This document shows, piece by piece, positions 1 through 7,551 of a DNA stretch of 64,000 bases. Position numbers and translations under genes: made by a program. The DNA comes from Flavobacterium jumunjinense (GTDB lineage Bacteria > Bacteroidota > Bacteroidia > Flavobacteriales > Flavobacteriaceae): positions 3,224,001-3,288,000 of the forward strand of contig NZ_CP091285.1 in NCBI RefSeq assembly GCF_021650975.2, written 5' to 3'. The stretch's first letter is position 1, and every line of letters starts with the position of its first letter. The notes under the pieces were generated by a model. That model was not told the origin of the DNA, did not search any database, and worked only from the letters and a program-made list of their open reading frames with translations.

Positions 1-18
1 GAGGTAAGGGGGACGTAT

Positions 19-894
19 TTATTCCTCTAACTTGGCATATAAATCTAGAATTAACTTCTTTTTTGATATATTATAAAGAAAAATTTTATCACTGAATATG
101 GTCTCTATGGTAATGTATTTTCGTCCTAATGATCTGATTTCATATGGTCTAAAACCATGTTCCCACTCTGACTGAAAGTCAAATTTCATTGTTTCCGATA
201 TTGTTTTATACTCAGTACCGTCATATTTATAATCCGCTTTTATGATGGTTAAGGAATTTATGTCTGTGAAAATAAAAAGCAAATTATAGATTGGAATTTC
301 AAATTGTAAAATCTTGTCTACTTGTGCAACTTCTGTCACGCTTCGATTTTGATGAGTTAAAATATGATAAATTCCATTTTCATAGAAGTAATCAAATGAA
401 TAATCAAAAGAACTAGGATATTCAATTTCTGGTACATCATTTGGCCTATACATCTTGTTCAAATGGATTGTTTTTACAATTTCTGAAGGATCTGAATTGT
501 ACCATGTTAAAAGCTTGTTTCTTTTTTTATCAAGTGATTTTTGATTTGTAATAATAGTTTCAACTAAACTCAAAGTTTTTGAAATATTAGTTTCAAATTC
601 AGGAATCCATATATTCAAAATTTTTTGTTGACTTTCTTCACTTCCAAAATAAGCTTTAAATTTCAGTTCTCTATTTGGCCAAAGATATAGATTAATAGAG
701 TCTTTGTGTCCAAGTTCATTGAGAAGTAATTCAACATATTTTGCAGTTATTATGTTTTTGTTTATGTCTTCTGTGTAATAAGGCGTAGAAGAAATGAGAT
801 TAACATTTCCATATGATTTTTGGAACATTACATTTTTATGTGCATAAATTAAACTGCAGGTAAAAAGTAGTAATATGTTTAGAAATTTCGTCAT
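19..894 (-). CDS. Unknown secreted protein
   Basis: I do not recognise the family. The 291-residue product begins with MTKFLNILLLFTCSLIYA, a good Sec signal peptide, so it is probably periplasmic or outer-membrane associated. The mature part is rich in Tyr, Phe, Ile and Asn and shows no catalytic motif, repeat or further membrane segment. The start is set by the signal peptide. The ATG lies about 30 bases downstream (minus strand) of the leader part of a 246-bp repeat that also precedes other genes to its right, so it looks like the cargo gene of a cassette. Function unknown; confident only that it is a real secreted protein. Confidence 0.7.
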   Translation of the reverse strand: MTKFLNILLLFTCSLIYAHKNVMFQKSYGNVNLISSTPYYTEDINKNIITAKYVELLLNELGHKDSINLYLWPNRELKFKAYFGSEESQQKILNIWIPEFETNISKTLSLVETIITNQKSLDKKRNKLLTWYNSDPSEIVKTIHLNKMYRPNDVPEIEYPSSFDYSFDYFYENGIYHILTHQNRSVTEVAQVDKILQFEIPIYNLLFIFTDINSLTIIKADYKYDGTEYKTISETMKFDFQSEWEHGFRPYEIRSLGRKYITIETIFSDKIFLYNISKKKLILDLYAKLEE

Positions 895-922
895 TTTTTA
901 CGGTTTGGATATTATGTTGCAC

Positions 923-1168
923 AACTCGTTTATATGTATGACTCTGTCATGCATATATGTACAAAAATGGTTGTATATGTATGATAAATGTCCTATTTTA
1001 TTTTTTTCAAATATATTATTTTTCTCCTTACAAATCATCTAAAGGACTTTAACCTGTTGTAAGTTTTTAGTTCTTATGCGTGTATAAATTTCTATAGTTT
1101 TACTACTGCTCTGTCCTAATAATTCTTATATATCCTAGAAAATGTATTGAACCAATTTGAAGAGCAAA
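923..1168 (-). repeat. Long direct repeat, copy 1 (leader plus integrase tail)
   Basis: This stretch is closely similar over its whole length to 2645-2891. It includes an imperfect hairpin around ATGTATGACtctGTCAT, an AT-rich middle, and the 3' end of a tyrosine-recombinase reading frame. In minus-strand order the recombinase tail comes first, then the hairpin leader, then the start of the next gene. It fills most of the gap between the genes at 19-894 and 1216-2100. The copies differ by scattered substitutions, so this is an old duplication. Confidence 0.8.
1039..1125 (-). pseudogene. Tyrosine recombinase 3'-end remnant, copy 1
   Basis: Read on the minus strand this gives ELLGQSSSKTIEIYTRIRTKN and a few more residues before a stop. 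That matches the C-terminal end of phage-type integrases (typically LLGHSSxKTTExYTHVS), including the catalytic Tyr in EIYT. The His of LLGH is Gln here. A stop codon immediately precedes the Glu of ELLG, so nothing upstream remains open. It is a remnant, not a working enzyme. Confidence 0.7.
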
Positions 1169-1215
1169 GACTGTTAGTTACAGAAAGAGTTGTCTACTCG
1201 ACTGGCAAATTGTTT

Positions 1216-2100
1216 TCATTCTTTCAATTGGTTATAAATTTCTTTTAAACCCTTTTCCATAACTCCTGAGTACTCGAAATATTTAGGAATGAATAGAATT
1301 GATTTGAAGTAAATTTCACCCATTTTTGCAGTTTCTTTTTTTTCCACAAATACAGATAAGTAAGCATTAACTGATTGGAAAACATTTCCAATATTTATTT
1401 GTTTATAGGATTCTGTTTTGTCATAACCAATCCAATCAAAGTCCTTAAAATCAAACGATGTGTATTCGTAATATGGTTTTCCATTAAAGGTTGGTAATTT
1501 ATCTGCAAATTCTAATAGTTTATCATAATTTTTAAGCATTTGTAAAACCTTAAATCTTTGTGTCATAGCATCTGTTAAAGCAAAGTAGAGTATTGCCCTT
1601 TCAGTTTCATTTTTTAATCCATAATCATTAACGTCAAAGTTATATTTACTTAAATCAGCAGCATTGAATATTTTTACAATTCCACCTCGAATGTGATAAT
1701 AATAATTATTTAATAGCCATCTTTCGTCAATTTCTCTTTTGAGTACTTCTTTTGCAACAATATTGTTAGGTCTAGGTTCGTGTTCACTTGATACGTTATT
1801 GTAATGAATTTCTCGGATAACATACCAATATTTTAATTCAAGTTCATTTGGTCTTGAAAGAAACTCCTTTGTCAAAAGTTTCTTGTCTTGTTTTTCAACT
1901 GCAATCATACAGTCAATTATATGGTCAAGATTTGATGTTCTTAATTTTTCAACCGAATTTTTAAATTCATCACCAGTTGCGTTGAAACTTTTTGAATAAA
2001 TTTCTCCAAGTTTCACAAGATTTTCAAAGTCTTGATTTTCTTCTTGTGCATAAATGAAAATAGAAAATAGTAAAAGTGTTAATGTTAGGGTTTTGTTCAT
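1216..2100 (-). CDS. Unknown secreted protein
   Basis: The 294-residue product has an N-terminal signal peptide (MNKTLTLTLLLFSIFIYAQ) with an ALA/AQ-type cleavage region common in Flavobacteria, and a helical-looking mature domain with many Glu/Lys and aromatic residues. I recognise no domain or active-site motif. It lies between two copies of the 246-bp repeat, and a short piece of the same leader (AACAACTCACTTATAT, about 2125-2140) precedes its ATG. Like its neighbours it is on the minus strand and could be cargo of a cassette. No function can be given. Confidence 0.7.
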   Translation of the reverse strand: MNKTLTLTLLLFSIFIYAQEENQDFENLVKLGEIYSKSFNATGDEFKNSVEKLRTSNLDHIIDCMIAVEKQDKKLLTKEFLSRPNELELKYWYVIREIHYNNVSSEHEPRPNNIVAKEVLKREIDERWLLNNYYYHIRGGIVKIFNAADLSKYNFDVNDYGLKNETERAILYFALTDAMTQRFKVLQMLKNYDKLLEFADKLPTFNGKPYYEYTSFDFKDFDWIGYDKTESYKQINIGNVFQSVNAYLSVFVEKKETAKMGEIYFKSILFIPKYFEYSGVMEKGLKEIYNQLKE

Positions 2101-2334
2101 TAGTTTCGTTTTCTTAAATGTTTAACAACTCACTTATATTTATGATGATAGTTCTATTTTATCTTTTCTTCAAATTCTATTTAAGAAATAATCCTTTTTT
2201 TAAGTTCTTAAGCTCTGAACTTAATTATTTTGATTCCTTTTCTTTATTATTTAAGATTTTTTTTGTCTTAATAATTTTTTGGTCAAACTCATTATTTGAA
2301 ATAATTGATTTATTTTTAAAGTTTTCAAGATTAT

Positions 2335-2601
2335 TTATTGGATTTTTTTTTCAGAACTTTTAAAAAAATAATATGCTGCTGAAAAAATTATAAGTATTCC
2401 TCCACCAATTTGGAGTATTTTTTTTTGTTCTTGATTTTTTCTGTACTCAACATCATTATTTATAGAGTTTATATCCGTGAAGTAACCAACATTATTTCCA
2501 TACATTTCATTAATAGATTTAGTTCTATTATCAACAACTTTAAATATAATTATACATAAAGTAAATACTATTAAAATTAAAACCCCATTGCTTGACTTCA
2601 T
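2335..2601 (-). CDS. Small membrane protein, possibly frameshifted
   Basis: An 88-residue protein with an N-terminal hydrophobic segment (GVLILIVFTLCIIIFKVV) and a second one near residues 66-80 (IGGGILIIFSAAYYFF), joined by a polar loop, so probably two membrane passes. The frame ends in SSEKKIQ directly after a run of nine A in the coding strand. A one-base shift in that run would extend the frame to a stop at 2225-2227, adding about 37 charged residues (beginning NPINNLENFKNKSII). Either the short form is real or the run is a frameshift or phase-variable tract. Function unknown. Confidence 0.55.
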   Translation of the reverse strand: MKSSNGVLILIVFTLCIIIFKVVDNRTKSINEMYGNNVGYFTDINSINNDVEYRKNQEQKKILQIGGGILIIFSAAYYFFKSSEKKIQ

Positions 2602-2644
2602 TTTGTTTTTTTGTTTCTTTAACGTGTTTTAAACTATAGCAGCT

Positions 2645-2891
2645 AACTCGTTTATATGTATGACTCTGTCATACCTATACGCACAAAAATGGTTGTATAT
2701 GTATGATAAATGTCTTATTTTATTTTTCTTAAATATTTTATTTTTCTCCTTACAAATCATCTAAAGGACTTTAACCTGTTGTAAGTTTTTAGTTCTTACG
2801 CGTGTATAGATCTCTGTAGTTTTACTACTGCTCTGTCCTAATAATTCTTTGCATACCCTAGAAAATAAATTGAACCAATTTGAAGAGCAAA
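2645..2891 (-). repeat. Long direct repeat, copy 2 (leader plus integrase tail)
   Basis: Second copy of the repeat at 923-1168, nearly the same length. It holds the AACTCGTTTATATGTATGAC leader with its hairpin, the block CCTTACAAATCATCTAAAGG and the integrase tail. It lies between the small membrane protein and the gene at 2959-3369, and fills the gap of over 300 bases there; I see no other gene in it. The matching ends (AACTCGTT to AGAGCAAA) suggest that a defined unit was duplicated. Confidence 0.8.
2761..2865 (-). pseudogene. Tyrosine recombinase 3'-end remnant, copy 2
   Basis: Minus-strand translation reads FSRVCKELLGQ, then SSSKTTEIYTRVRTKN, then LQQVKVL and stop (34 residues). This is a recognisable integrase C terminus with the catalytic Tyr in EIYT and Gln in place of the last active-site His. 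It ends at the same relative position as copy 1 but lacks the stop codon seen there. No upstream catalytic domain is present, so it is a fragment. Confidence 0.7.
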
Positions 2892-2958
2892 CGCTATTAG
2901 TTTATGGCAGGACTATAATACTCTATTGTGAGCCGTTTACTATTTAATTAGTATCTTT

Positions 2959-3369
2959 TTAGTCATCCATTAAACCAAATCCTTCTGGTACTTTTTTAGA
3001 ATTTACCCTGTTATACGGCCAAATATAAATTGTTTTAACAATATTAAAATCAGTATCTAATAAATTGTATTCATCTATTGGTGCGCTAACAATATTATTT
3101 TGCATTGAACCAGTCCTTCTCCATGTATATTGAGATGATCCTGGTTTAATATAAATTAATCTATCTAAATATTTCCTCGATTCTGAAACACTTGTTAAAA
3201 GTATCGGATTGTCTTTAGAGAATCCAAATTCACCTTTATGATTGGGTAATTCGTTTTGGTCTGTACCTTCTTCTTCTTTAATTTTTTTTACCATGGCTTC
3301 CATTTTTGCCATAAAATCGTCTTCCGATGCTACATTTTTCTTTTTTCTAAATAAATTAAATAGTCCCAT
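2959..3369 (-). CDS. Unknown small cytoplasmic protein
   Basis: A 136-residue protein starting MGLFNLFRKKKN, with no signal peptide. The first 40 residues are highly charged with Met/Lys/Glu-rich helix character (DDFMAKMEAMVKKIKEEEG). The rest contains Gly/Pro/Tyr-rich sequence that may be a small beta domain. The 'MGLF.LFRKKK' start is common among small proteins near polymorphic-toxin or immunity loci, but that is only a resemblance. A broken third copy of the leader repeat lies just upstream of its ATG. Function unknown. Confidence 0.6.
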   Translation of the reverse strand: MGLFNLFRKKKNVASEDDFMAKMEAMVKKIKEEEGTDQNELPNHKGEFGFSKDNPILLTSVSESRKYLDRLIYIKPGSSQYTWRRTGSMQNNIVSAPIDEYNLLDTDFNIVKTIYIWPYNRVNSKKVPEGFGLMDD

Positions 3370-3400
3370 TATATTTTGTTTTTTGGTTATGAAATGGATT

Positions 3401-3530
3401 ACAACTTGTTAATAGCTATGACAAAAGAACACAAAGCTATCGTTTTTCAGGTAGCTATTTTTGATATATGCCTCATTCGTTTTCAAATATATAAATATTC
3501 ATTTACAAATTGTCTAAAGAATTTTTACCT
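3401..3530 (-). repeat. Degenerate third copy of the leader repeat
   Basis: From ACAACTTGTTAATAGC to TCTAAAGAATTTTTACCT this aligns with the leader half of the repeats at 923 and 2645 (for example TTTTCAAATATAT and TTACAAATtgTCTAAAG). It is shorter and more diverged, and it stops where the other copies continue into the integrase tail. At that point the 41-bp tandem array begins, so the array appears to have replaced or interrupted the tail. Confidence 0.55.
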
Positions 3531-4170
3531 CAGACGCAATGCGTTTAGCGTCAAAAGTATTTTTTTTACCTCAGACGCAATGCGTTTAGGGTCAAAAGCA
3601 TTTTTTCTATCTCAGACGCAATGCGTTTAGTGTCTAAAGAATTTTTATCTCAGACGCAGTGCGTTTAGCGTCAAAAGTATTTTTTTCATCTCAGACGCAA
3701 TGCGTTTAGCGTCAAAAGTATTTTTTTCATCTCAGACGCAGTGCGTTTGGCGTCAAAAGTATTTTTTTTACCTCAGACGCAATGCGTTTGGCGTCAAAAG
3801 TATTTTTTTTACCTCAGACGCAGTGCGTTTAGCGTCAAAAGTATTTTTTTTACCTCAGACGCAATGCGTTTAGGGTCAAAAGCATTTTTTTACCTCAGAC
3901 GCAATGCGTTTAGCGTCAAAAGTATTTTTTTTACCTCAGACGCAGTGCTTTTAGCACCAAAAAAATATTTTTCATCTCAGATACTGAGTATCTAGCGTCA
4001 AAAGAATGTTTTTCATCTTAGATACTGAGTATCCAGCATCAAAAGAATGTTTCTCATCTTAGATACTGAGTATCTAGCGTCAAAAGAATGTTTTTTATCT
4101 TAGATACTGAGTATCCAGCATCAAATGTGTACTTTTTACCTCAGATACTGAGTTTCTAACCTTAAAAAAA
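3531..4170. repeat. Tandem array of ~16 palindromic 41-bp units
   Basis: About 16 head-to-tail units of 40-42 bases fill the gap between the genes at 2959-3369 and 4390-4896. Each unit is CTCAGACGCAATGCGTTTAG, a GCGTCAAAAG block and a run of T. Units 1-11 hold ACGCA-a-TGCGT (or -g-). Units 12-15 (about 3975-4140) instead hold GATACT-g-AGTATC. The palindrome is therefore kept although its bases changed on both arms. Open frames through the array only reflect the repeat and I do not call them genes. The following ~220 bases hold nothing I recognise. Confidence 0.9.
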
Positions 4171-4389
4171 ATGATTTTCTGTAAATAGTTGTAAGTATGT
4201 ATAAACCGACGTGCTTTTTTTGAAAATGTGTTTGGAAATATAGAAGTGGTTGATAGTAGCGGTAGCCTGTTATTGCGAGGGACGATGCAATGAACAGCTA
4301 TAACGAATAGCGGGAGGAGTGTGCTGTGTGGCACTTTGGTGGTGCTCCTTAAAATAGGAGGGGAATACTAGTCTTGTAGATACAACCAA

Positions 4390-4896
4390 TTATTCTTCGG
4401 ATATCATTTTTTTATAAATGGCTTCTCTCCATTTTTCTATTTCTGTATGTAGTTGAAAAAATAGTGTTTCTGATTTATTAATTGGTTGCTTTTTTTTTAG
4501 TTGAATCCCGATTCCAACATTATGAGAAATAGTTGAATGGTTGATGACAAAGTCTTCGGTTTGAGAATCTTCCATGAAGGTATCTGCATAGCATCTTTCT
4601 AATTGCAGTTTGTCTACTTTTAATAGAAGTGTAATTGTGTTTTTTATTTCAATGGGTGTTTTTATTTCAATTTGCTTTTCAACTCTTTTAGTATATGTTT
4701 TTTTGTTTTTTCTATAATTGGGGATAAAATAACTACTATTAATTTTGCAATTGAAATAGATATCGATATAAAATGCTACTCTTAATGCTCTTTCTGTCCA
4801 CCCATCTGTATAGGTATATGATAATAAATAGAGTTCATTTAGATGGTAGTTACCTGTTTGATCTATTTTTTGTATATCAATTGCGTTAAAATTCAT
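4390..4896 (-). CDS. Unknown protein, last gene of the 7370-4390 cluster
   Basis: A 168-residue protein without signal peptide or membrane segment. The sequence is polar, with many Lys/Glu/Ile and few Gly/Pro. I recognise no domain. It follows the methyltransferase gene by three bases, which suggests co-transcription and perhaps translational coupling. It is the last gene of a six-gene minus-strand run; the array at 3531-4170 lies beyond its stop codon. Function cannot be given from sequence. Confidence 0.65.
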   Translation of the reverse strand: MNFNAIDIQKIDQTGNYHLNELYLLSYTYTDGWTERALRVAFYIDIYFNCKINSSYFIPNYRKNKKTYTKRVEKQIEIKTPIEIKNTITLLLKVDKLQLERCYADTFMEDSQTEDFVINHSTISHNVGIGIQLKKKQPINKSETLFFQLHTEIEKWREAIYKKMISEE

Positions 4897-4899
4897 TTG

Positions 4900-5613
4900 T
4901 TATGCTATTTTTCGTCCTTTAATACCTGTTGCACAACCATAAAAATAGCTTACATATTCTACTTCGAAATGTGGAATAGTAAACAGTTGGTGCACTTTTT
5001 TTGAGTTTTGGAATTCTTCTGTATAGATACCTAACATTTTATAGGTTTCATTATTCCCAAGGCATATTTTTCCGATAAGGGGGATTATTATTTTTAAATA
5101 GAACATAAAGAATACTTTTAAGATGCCATTTTTTGGAACAGAAACATCTATTAATGAAAATTTTCCATTTGGTTTTAATATTCTATTAATTTCATGGGCC
5201 AATTTTTGAAGTTGTTGGTCATTAAATGTTTTTAAACCAAACCCTGAAATTACATAATCGGCTGTTTCATTAGGGATTGAATTTTGAAAGACGTTTTCTT
5301 TTAAGATTTCAATTTTAGAATTTTTAAACTTAGTTTTGTTTTTCTTTGCTTTGTTTATCATTTCTGTAGAAAAATCGAGTGCAATTAGCATACTGTTTTG
5401 GTTACTTTTTTTTAGAATATGTTGCCAGCATTCTCCCATTCCTGTCATTAAATCAACCACAGTTTTTCCTTCTTGAATTTCAATTTCTTCTACGCATTCG
5501 CGTCTCCATTTTTCGCTAAAACCAAATGAAGTGATGTAATTCATTTTGGAATAGGAACCGCTCATTCTATCGAAGAGGTTCTCTACAAATTGAATATCAT
5601 ATATTTCTTTCAT
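4900..5613 (-). CDS. UbiE/MenG-like SAM-dependent methyltransferase
   Basis: A 237-residue class I methyltransferase. The N terminus (VENLFDRMSGSYSKMNYITSFG) matches the FDxxAxxYDxxN opening of the UbiE/MenG family. Motif I is VVDLMTGMGE (around residues 52-61), an acidic motif II follows (LIALDFSTEMI), and DYVISGFGLKTFND corresponds to the family's post-II region. The second Gly-rich position of motif I is altered (TGMGECW) but should still bind SAM. UbiE/MenG act in quinone synthesis. This copy sits among unknown genes rather than with men/ubi genes, so its substrate is open. Confidence 0.75.
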   Translation of the reverse strand: MKEIYDIQFVENLFDRMSGSYSKMNYITSFGFSEKWRRECVEEIEIQEGKTVVDLMTGMGECWQHILKKSNQNSMLIALDFSTEMINKAKKNKTKFKNSKIEILKENVFQNSIPNETADYVISGFGLKTFNDQQLQKLAHEINRILKPNGKFSLIDVSVPKNGILKVFFMFYLKIIIPLIGKICLGNNETYKMLGIYTEEFQNSKKVHQLFTIPHFEVEYVSYFYGCATGIKGRKIA

Positions 5614-5616
5614 GGT

Positions 5617-5865
5617 TTATTTTCTTGTGGTTGAGTTCATTATTTTATTGATAACAGAATCTCGTTGGTTAATTTGGGTTAGGATAGTATCCATCATTTT
5701 TAGTTTTTCTTCTAATTTGTGATAACTACTTTCATTAATAGTTTCTTTTAATTTTATGTTTTCTGCTTTTACTTTTTCAAGTTCTGTAATGCAGGCTGAA
5801 CATTGGTCGTTTTCTTTGCAACTGTTTGCAGCAAGAAGGATTAGTATGCTAATTAAATATTTCAT
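5617..5865 (-). CDS. Small coiled-coil lipoprotein
   Basis: An 82-residue protein with a lipoprotein signal (MKYLISILILLAANSC, lipobox LAANSC) followed by CxxC (CSAC) and a Lys/Glu/Leu-rich helix of about 50 residues that should form a coiled coil. It overlaps the upstream gene's end by four bases (ATGA type) and precedes the methyltransferase by three bases, so it is inside the operon. Probably a small envelope-anchored helper of its neighbours. The specific role is unknown. Confidence 0.7.
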   Translation of the reverse strand: MKYLISILILLAANSCKENDQCSACITELEKVKAENIKLKETINESSYHKLEEKLKMMDTILTQINQRDSVINKIMNSTTRK

Positions 5866-6446
5866 GGTTTGTTTATGCGGATTATTTCTTTGATTCGTTT
5901 TTTAATTAATTCCGGACGTCTTTTCGGATTGTATAAACTTGGATTGTTTGTCATTATGATGAGTGTTGCCATTTGTTCAAAGTTTAATTCGGATAGTTCT
6001 TTTTGGAAGTAATAGTTTGAGGCTTCATAAACCCCTTTGTTATTATAAACAAAATCTACGTTTTGAAGATAATAGTTGAGACACTGTTCTTGTGTGACTT
6101 GTTTTTCTAGTTTCCAAGACAATACATAATTATTGCTGGTACTATTATTTTTGTAGAAAGAGTGAAGCATTAGACTAATTTCATTACAGGGACATTTCGT
6201 GTCGTATTGCTCTGTGAAACGATTGTATATTATACCATTAGTTGTGGTAATTGGATAGATGGATTTGTATACTTTTAGAAACTCAGGAGGCAAGGGTTTT
6301 GCATTTGCAATTGCTGTTTTTAAGTTGTTTAAATCACCTTCATCTATGGCTTTGTTCCAATCGCTTTTTAAATACTGAATGAATACAACTCCAAGAAATA
6401 CAATTAGGAATAGGGCTTTTAAGGTGAATTTTATTATTTTTTTCAT
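5862..6446 (-). CDS. Degenerate GT51 (transglycosylase)-like membrane protein
   Basis: A 194-residue protein with an N-terminal membrane anchor (FTLKALFLIVFLGVVFIQYL). Its second half resembles the peptidoglycan glycosyltransferase (GT51) domain: WKLEKQVTQEQCLNYYLQNV, GVYEASNYYFQKELSELNFEQ, then MATLIIMTNNPSLYNPKRRPE. These match the family's K(K/E)xILExYLNxxxfG, GxxxAAxxYFgk and LAxLPxaPsxYNP blocks. Around 'PLPPEFLKVYKSIYP', where active enzymes have the catalytic ED(x)xF, no Glu-Asp pair is present. So it is probably a catalytically dead relative, possibly a binding or regulatory protein. Confidence 0.6.
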   Translation of the reverse strand: MKKIIKFTLKALFLIVFLGVVFIQYLKSDWNKAIDEGDLNNLKTAIANAKPLPPEFLKVYKSIYPITTTNGIIYNRFTEQYDTKCPCNEISLMLHSFYKNNSTSNNYVLSWKLEKQVTQEQCLNYYLQNVDFVYNNKGVYEASNYYFQKELSELNFEQMATLIIMTNNPSLYNPKRRPELIKKRIKEIIRINKP

Positions 6447-6488
6447 GGGTTTAGTCGTTCAAATTATAAATAGGTATTGGCTTTTAGT

Positions 6489-7031
6489 TTACATAAAATA
6501 CTCGAAAAAGGAAAGAATGTAAGACGCGTCTTTTTCGGGAGGATTATTGCTAATCGTGTAGTCTAGTTTGTTTTTAAGCATGGGTTTGTTTAAAAAGGAA
6601 TGCATTGTTTTAAATTCTCTAATACCAATTGAAAGTTGTATGCTTTGTTTGTTTTCGAAAATTTCTAATGTTGCTCGATGTACTATTTTTGTGGTATAGA
6701 ACCCGAATTTTTTGACTCTAATTTCAACTTTATATGCAGTTAGTTGTAGTGCTGTTACTTCGTCTATTTTTATTCCAAAACAGTATATTTCCTGATTCAA
6801 ATTGGCTCTTAGTAACAAACCGTTTTTTAAAACTTCCAAATTAATGAATATCGGATAGTTCCCTTTTGCAAGTATTGAATTATCGAGTTCCGAAATGCCA
6901 CTTTTATAGATAAGTTTTGATGAACCAACGCCTTGCAATTGTAGTTTTTCTTTATAACTAAACGATCCTCCATAATGGTTTAGGTCTTTAGAAAATAAGT
7001 CGTTGCTGTTGTTAAGTGTAAGCTTTTGCAT
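6489..7031 (-). CDS. Unknown protein
   Basis: A 180-residue protein without signal peptide. It starts MQKLTLNNSNDLFSKDLNHYGG and looks like a small mixed alpha/beta protein with several beta-strand-like stretches (KLIYKSGISELD, GLLLRANLNQEIYCFGIKID). I recognise no family. It is the second gene of the run starting at 7370, about 20 bases after the membrane-protein gene and 40 bases before the GT51-like gene. Function unknown. Confidence 0.65.
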   Translation of the reverse strand: MQKLTLNNSNDLFSKDLNHYGGSFSYKEKLQLQGVGSSKLIYKSGISELDNSILAKGNYPIFINLEVLKNGLLLRANLNQEIYCFGIKIDEVTALQLTAYKVEIRVKKFGFYTTKIVHRATLEIFENKQSIQLSIGIREFKTMHSFLNKPMLKNKLDYTISNNPPEKDASYILSFFEYFM

Positions 7032-7052
7032 AGTATGAAATAATAGCGTCGA

Positions 7053-7370
7053 TTAGAATCCGAATCGGTTTGTATATAATTGCGCTCCAATTTTTAAGAA
7101 AATAAAAGCAATAGGAAGGTTTGCTAGAACAAGAAAAATAGTATTTCGAATAGCAATTCTATTTTCTTTTTGATGGACCCATAAATAAATTAGTTGAAAG
7201 AGTATGATTCCGTTTGCCATTATTGCTAAAAGAACAAACAGTACGCCCATATAGGCTAAATTTTCGATGCTAAACAATACAAAAGAGACGAAAATAAGAG
7301 TGCCAATTAGGAAAGAACCAATGGCCATATTTTTTGCGTAATCGAGTATGTTCTTCTCAAATTCTTCCAT
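7053..7370 (-). CDS. Small integral membrane protein
   Basis: A 105-residue protein with three clear hydrophobic segments (around residues 17-37, 40-62 and 75-97), so probably three membrane passes. No motif is recognisable. It is the first gene of the six-gene minus-strand cluster. A TATATTTG box about 50 bases upstream matches the Bacteroidota -7 element, so transcription of the cluster probably starts here. Confidence 0.65.
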   Translation of the reverse strand: MEEFEKNILDYAKNMAIGSFLIGTLIFVSFVLFSIENLAYMGVLFVLLAIMANGIILFQLIYLWVHQKENRIAIRNTIFLVLANLPIAFIFLKIGAQLYTNRFGF

Positions 7371-7417
7371 TATTAACTTTGTGTTGTTTGTTTATGATGA
7401 ATTTTGTCTATCCTAGC

Positions 7418-7425
7418 CAAATATA
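7418..7425 (-). promoter_or_regulatory. Probable -7 element for the 7370-4390 cluster
   Basis: Minus-strand TATATTTG is an exact match to the Bacteroidota consensus TAnnTTTG, about 48 bases before the ATG. I see no convincing TTG -33 element at 19-21 bases, so the call rests on the -7 box and the position. Confidence 0.4.
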
Positions 7426-7551
7426 AAACAAACTTTTAATTGAGTAAACAGCAGCAAGACAAATTGTAAAAAAAGGAAGGCAGCACTTCTAAAAATAAAT
7501 CCATAATTTTACAGCATCAATTTCAATAGATTTAAAACTCAGTACTACATC

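Noticed and set aside
2118-2363. Plus-strand 81-residue hydrophobic frame
   Set aside because: It is the complement of the A-rich end of the minus-strand gene and its possible extension; Phe-rich low complexity only.
923-2891. Integron attC sites
   Set aside because: Hairpins are present but the RYYYAAC/GTTRRRY core pairs are not, and the integrase tail is of the phage type, so I do not call an integron.
3376-3995. Plus-strand frames of 84 codons over the 41-bp repeats
   Set aside because: The peptides merely repeat the unit in alternating frames (LRRNAFSVKSIFF and the like); no start context or independent support.
3531-4170. CRISPR array
   Set aside because: Units are contiguous 41-bp copies without unique spacers and there are no cas genes nearby.
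4095-4334. Minus-strand frame of 79 codons
   Set aside because: It is read over the last repeat units and a non-coding stretch; no conserved features.
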